A DNA stretch of 18,034 nucleotides, from the NCBI GenBank assembly GCA_934746785.1, contig CAKVFO010000067.1, positions 1 through 18,034 on the forward strand, read 5' to 3'. The stretch is from an uncultured Clostridium sp. (GTDB taxonomy: Bacteria > Bacillota > Clostridia > Clostridiales > Clostridiaceae). A program made the position numbers and the translations under genes. Below, piece after piece: positions 14,571 through 18,034 of this stretch. Numbering within the stretch: position 1 is the first letter of the stretch; each line of letters opens with the position of its first letter. Under the pieces are notes generated by a model. That model was not told where the DNA came from. It did not search any database and saw only the letters and a program-made list of their open reading frames with translations.

Positions 14571-16670
14571 ATGGACAAGAAAAATTTCGTACCAAACCTT
14601 TTTGGCAGTATGGTATTTAATGATACTACAATGAAAGAACGTTTGCCAAAACAAACTTATAAAGATTTAAAGAAAGCTATCGCAAATAATTCACCTTTAG
14701 ATCTTGAAATAGCAAATGTTATTGCAAACGCAATGAAAGATTGGGCTTTAGAAAAAGGGGTGACTCACTTTACACACTGGTTCCAACCTATGACTGGAAT
14801 AACAGCTGAAAAACATGATGCTTTCATTACACCTGTAGATGGTGGAGAAATTATTATGGAATTCTCTGGAAAAGAACTTATTAAAGGTGAACCAGATGCC
14901 TCAAGTTTTCCATCTGGTGGTTTAAGAGCTACATTCGAAGCAAGAGGATATACTGCATGGGATCCAACTTCATATGCATTTATTAAAAATGGTGTACTTT
15001 GTATTCCTACAGTATTTTATTCATATACTGGTGAAGCTTTAGATAAAAAAACTCCGCTATTACGTTCAGTTGAAGCTTTAAATAAACAAGTTCTAAGAAT
15101 TTTAAAATTATTCGGTAAGGATGATGTTAAGAGAATAACAACAACTGTAGGACCAGAACAAGAGTATTTCCTAGTTGATAAAAAATACTACGATCAAAGA
15201 CTTGATTTAATGTTAACTGGTAGAACTTTATTTGGAGCTATGCCTCCAAAGGGTCAAGAAATGGATGACCACTATTTCGGTAACATAAAAACAAGAGTTG
15301 CTGAATACATGGACGACTTAGATGAAGAGCTTTGGAAATTAGGTATATTAGCAAAAACTAAACATAATGAAGTTGCACCTGCTCAACATGAATTAGCTCC
15401 TATATTTGCATCTTCAAACGAAGCAACTGACCATAATCAATTAACTATGGAACTTATGAAAAAAGTTGCTGAAAGACATAACCTTGTTTGTTTACTTCAT
15501 GAAAAACCATATGAAGGAATCAATGGTTCAGGAAAACATAATAACTGGTCAATATCTACAGATAAAGGTGAAAACTTATTAGATCCAACAGATAAACCAG
15601 AAAATAATATACAATTTATCACATTCTTAACTGCAATAATTAAAGCAGTAGATGAATATCAAGATCTTCTAAGAATATCAGTTGCTAGCGCTGGTAACGA
15701 TCATAGACTAGGTGCTAATGAAGCTCCTCCTGCTATCGTATCAATGTTCTTAGGTGATCAATTAACTGATATATTAGACTCAGTTCTAAATGGTTCTGTT
15801 TATTCTCCTAAGAAGACTGAAAAAATTGAACTTGGAGTTGATATAATTCCTAAATTCAATAAAGATACAACAGATAGAAACAGAACATCTCCATTTGCAT
15901 TCACTGGTAATAAGTTTGAATTCAGAATGTTGGGTTCTACTTTCTCAATAGCTTGTACAAATATCATATTAAATACTATAGTTGCTGAAGCTTTAAAAGA
16001 ATTTGCAGATGAACTTGAAGGAAAGGATAACTTCGAAACTGCACTTGATGAATTAATCAAGAGAACTTTAAAAGAACATATGAAAATTGTATTTAACGGA
16101 AATAATTATAGTGATGAATGGGTTGAAGAAGCTGAAAGAAGAGGATTGTTAAATCTTAAGACTACAGTTGATGCTCTTCCATACTATATTAAAGATAAGA
16201 ATATCAAGTTATTTGTAGATAATAACATCTACACTGAAGTTGAAATGCATGCAAGATATGAAATATTACTAGAAGAATACTCTAAAGTTATTAATATCGA
16301 AGCATTAACAACTGTTGATATGACTAGAAAACAAATCATACCTGCAGTAACTAAGTTCATGAAAGATCTTAGTGATACTATAATAAGCAAGAAAGCAGTT
16401 GGACTTGCTAATAGTTGTGATATGGAAAAGGGTACTTTAACTCAAGTTTCTGGATTTGCTAATAAGTTATATGAAGAAGTTGAAAAATTAAGTACTTTAT
16501 TAACAAAAGTTGATAACTATACAGATGCATTAGAAAATGCAACATTCTACAAATCACAAATAATACCTGCTATGAATGCTGTAAGATCAGCAGCTGATAG
16601 TTTAGAAGTATTAGTTGGAAAGGAATATTGGCCATTCCCAACTTACTCAGATTTAATTTATAGGATATAA
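14571..16670 (+). CDS. glnN: Glutamine synthetase, type III
   Basis: The 699-residue protein is a type III glutamine synthetase, the large class known from Bacteroides, cyanobacteria and some clostridia. It shares the catalytic fold with type I but differs greatly in length and sequence. Typical segments are the N-terminal NLFGSMVFND, PSGGLRATFEARGYTAWDP (about 115-133), VGPEQEYFLVD (near 200), KHNEVAPAQHELAPIF (near 263-278) and INGSGKHNNWS. I start at ATG 14571 because GAGGAGGA lies about 8 bases upstream; an in-frame ATG at 14538 falls inside the attenuator stem and has no ribosome site. Expression is probably set by the attenuator at 14509-14549. It is followed by amt. The symbol glnN is the common name for this class and is applied by family. 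Confidence 0.95.
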   Translation: MDKKNFVPNLFGSMVFNDTTMKERLPKQTYKDLKKAIANNSPLDLEIANVIANAMKDWALEKGVTHFTHWFQPMTGITAEKHDAFITPVDGGEIIMEFSGKELIKGEPDASSFPSGGLRATFEARGYTAWDPTSYAFIKNGVLCIPTVFYSYTGEALDKKTPLLRSVEALNKQVLRILKLFGKDDVKRITTTVGPEQEYFLVDKKYYDQRLDLMLTGRTLFGAMPPKGQEMDDHYFGNIKTRVAEYMDDLDEELWKLGILAKTKHNEVAPAQHELAPIFASSNEATDHNQLTMELMKKVAERHNLVCLLHEKPYEGINGSGKHNNWSISTDKGENLLDPTDKPENNIQFITFLTAIIKAVDEYQDLLRISVASAGNDHRLGANEAPPAIVSMFLGDQLTDILDSVLNGSVYSPKKTEKIELGVDIIPKFNKDTTDRNRTSPFAFTGNKFEFRMLGSTFSIACTNIILNTIVAEALKEFADELEGKDNFETALDELIKRTLKEHMKIVFNGNNYSDEWVEEAERRGLLNLKTTVDALPYYIKDKNIKLFVDNNIYTEVEMHARYEILLEEYSKVINIEALTTVDMTRKQIIPAVTKFMKDLSDTIISKKAVGLANSCDMEKGTLTQVSGFANKLYEEVEKLSTLLTKVDNYTDALENATFYKSQIIPAMNAVRSAADSLEVLVGKEYWPFPTYSDLIYRI

Positions 16671-16692
16671 TTTATAAAAAGATATATATTTA

Positions 16693-16706
16693 ACACAAGG
16701 GCGTGT
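16693..16706 (+). promoter_or_regulatory. Candidate ANTAR-binding antiterminator hairpin, amt leader
   Basis: ACAC and GTGT form a 4-bp stem with loop AAGGGC, again with A1 and G4. As at the GSIII leader, the loop and 3' strand are part of the terminator 5' arm. The stem is short and no clear partner hairpin precedes it. Confidence 0.5.
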
Positions 16707-16731
16707 ATTTAAAATAATACACGTCCTTTTT
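16697..16731 (+). terminator. Terminator between GSIII and amt
   Basis: Bases 16699-16709 pair with 16716-16726 over 11 bp (one G-U), extended by AA/TT, and are followed by a T-run. It would end the GSIII transcript unless overridden, thereby gating amt. No good separate promoter for amt was found after it. Confidence 0.8.
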
Positions 16732-16756
16732 CTATTATTTTATAGGGGGAATTATT

Positions 16757-18034
16757 ATGTATTCATCTGTCGATACTATTTGGACTTTATTCGGTGCTGT
16801 TCTTGTTTTCTTCATGCAAGCTGGTTTTGCAATGGTTGAAACTGGTTTTACAAGAGCAAAAAATGCCGGAAATATTATCATGAAAAATTTAATGGACTTT
16901 GCCTTAGGTACTATTATCTTTTGGTTAGTAGGCTTTGGCTTAATGTTTGCTGGAGATGGCAAATTAATTGGAGGTTTTGACTTTTTAGTTAAAGGTGATT
17001 ATTCAAGTACAATACCTTCACCTGTATTTTTAATATTTCAAACTGTTTTCTGTGCTACAGCTGCTACTATCGTTTCTGGTGCTATGGCAGAAAGAACTAA
17101 GTTTATTTCTTATTGTATTTATAGTGTTGCTATTAGTGCTTTAGTTTACCCTATTTCTGGACATTGGATATGGGGAGGCGGATGGCTTTCTCAATTAGGT
17201 TTCCATGATTTTGCTGGTTCTACTGCTGTTCATATGGTTGGTGGAGTTGCTGCTTTAATTGGTGCTAAAATCCTTGGTCCTCGTATTGGTAAGTACTCTA
17301 AAGATGGTAAACCTAATGCCATTCCAGGACATAGTTTAACATTAGGTGCTCTTGGTGTATTTATCCTTTGGTTCTGTTGGTTTGGTTTCAATGGTGGTTC
17401 TACTGTATGTGCTACTGGTGATGATGTTCTTACTTCAATGGGTTCAATATTTATCACAACAAACTTAGCTGCTGCTGTTTCTACAACTGCTGTTATGATA
17501 ATAACATGGATTAGATATAAGAAACCTGATGTTTCTATGACTCTTAACGGTTCACTTGCTGGTCTTGTTGCTATAACTGCTGGTTGTGATGTTGTTTCAC
17601 CTGTTGGTGCATTTTTCATTGGTTTAATAGCTGCTTTTGTAGTAGTATTCGGAATTGAATTTGTTGATAAAATATTAAAGATTGATGATCCTGTTGGCGC
17701 AATTGGTGTTCATGGATGCTGTGGTGCTGTTGGTACATTATTAACTGGTTTATTTGCTACAGATAAAGGATTATTCTATGGAGCTGGAGCTGAATTTTTC
17801 CTAGTTCAATTATTAGGTGTTGCTTCTGTAATAGCATGGGTTGCTGTTACAATGACTATTATATTTACAATAATTAATAAAACTGTAGGTTTAAGAGTAA
17901 CTGCAGAGGAAGAAATTGTAGGACTTGATATTAAAGAACATGGTTTAGCAAGCAGCTATGCTGACTTCATGCCATCAACTAATCCTCTTACTATTGGCAA
18001 TTTAAACTCTGATGTTTCTATTCCTACCCCTGCA
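16757..18034 (+). CDS. amt: Ammonium transporter (Amt), 3' end beyond window
   Basis: The reading frame is open from ATG 16757 (GGGGGA 6 bases upstream) to the window end, 426 codons. It encodes an Amt/Mep/Rh-family ammonium channel with about eleven membrane segments. The N-terminal FFMQAGFAMVETGFTRAKN, the pore twin histidines His159 (AVHMVGG) and His319 (GVHGCCG), and the C-terminal DIKEHGLASSYADF are family marks. The protein would normally end soon after that last motif; here at least 28 further residues follow (MPSTNPLTIGNLNSDV and on) with no stop, suggesting a linker to an extra domain. Fusion to a PII signalling domain is known in some clostridia and is a guess here. It lies after the GSIII gene behind a terminator with a candidate antiterminator hairpin. 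Confidence 0.96.
   Translation, partial: MYSSVDTIWTLFGAVLVFFMQAGFAMVETGFTRAKNAGNIIMKNLMDFALGTIIFWLVGFGLMFAGDGKLIGGFDFLVKGDYSSTIPSPVFLIFQTVFCATAATIVSGAMAERTKFISYCIYSVAISALVYPISGHWIWGGGWLSQLGFHDFAGSTAVHMVGGVAALIGAKILGPRIGKYSKDGKPNAIPGHSLTLGALGVFILWFCWFGFNGGSTVCATGDDVLTSMGSIFITTNLAAAVSTTAVMIITWIRYKKPDVSMTLNGSLAGLVAITAGCDVVSPVGAFFIGLIAAFVVVFGIEFVDKILKIDDPVGAIGVHGCCGAVGTLLTGLFATDKGLFYGAGAEFFLVQLLGVASVIAWVAVTMTIIFTIINKTVGLRVTAEEEIVGLDIKEHGLASSYADFMPSTNPLTIGNLNSDVSIPTPA

Noticed and set aside
16650..16692. A first ANTAR hairpin (P1) before the amt hexaloop.
   Set aside because: The best candidate, TATA/TATA with loop AAAAGA, has G at position 5 rather than 4 and only A-U pairs.

Overview
The window looks like chromosome from a low-GC Clostridium (sensu stricto type), inferred from the strong A+T bias, AGGAGG-type ribosome sites, intrinsic terminators after most transcription units, LL-diaminopimelate aminotransferase (DapL), a type III glutamine synthetase and a glnA-ANTAR regulator pair. 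Species cannot be named from sequence alone. No tRNA, rRNA, CRISPR array or transposase gene was seen.

Layout. 1-2607: a FabG/YmfI-like short-chain dehydrogenase and an M19 dipeptidase (minus strand, probably one operon), then a divergent metallo-beta-lactamase-fold hydrolase. 2608-2969: non-coding, filled by a dispersed repeat carrying a long hairpin, followed by the glyA terminator. 2970-5657: glyA (minus) and, divergently, a two-gene ThrE-type exporter. 5723-8248: a CaCA-family Na+/Ca2+ exchanger and a radical SAM/SPASM-like protein (minus, separate units). 8438-13985: a minus-strand operon read glnA, ANTAR antiterminator (nitR-like), dapF, pyrG, dapL. 13986-14570: non-coding, with the glnA promoter, a truncated repeat copy, a strong hairpin, and the promoter and attenuator of the next gene. 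14571-18034: type III glutamine synthetase and an ammonium transporter cut by the window end.

The right half is a nitrogen-assimilation locus: ammonium import (amt), two unrelated-class glutamine synthetases (GSI and GSIII), an RNA-binding ANTAR regulator, glutamine-consuming CTP synthase and two diaminopimelate enzymes. The most interesting signal is that all three nitrogen genes (glnA, GSIII, amt) carry just upstream a small hairpin with a six-base loop having A at position 1 and G at position 4, the loop signature of ANTAR-bound RNA. At GSIII and amt this hairpin is mutually exclusive with an intrinsic terminator; at glnA it encloses the ribosome binding site. Only one hairpin per leader is visible, not the usual pair.

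The second notable signal is a dispersed repeat (three copies, same orientation, each directly after a terminator-like hairpin). Its complete copy contains an 83-nt unit bounded by inverted repeats, a long hairpin hiding a ribosome binding site and a seven-residue mini-ORF, and an intrinsic terminator at the far end. It resembles a small transcribed or mobile RNA element that I cannot match to a known family.
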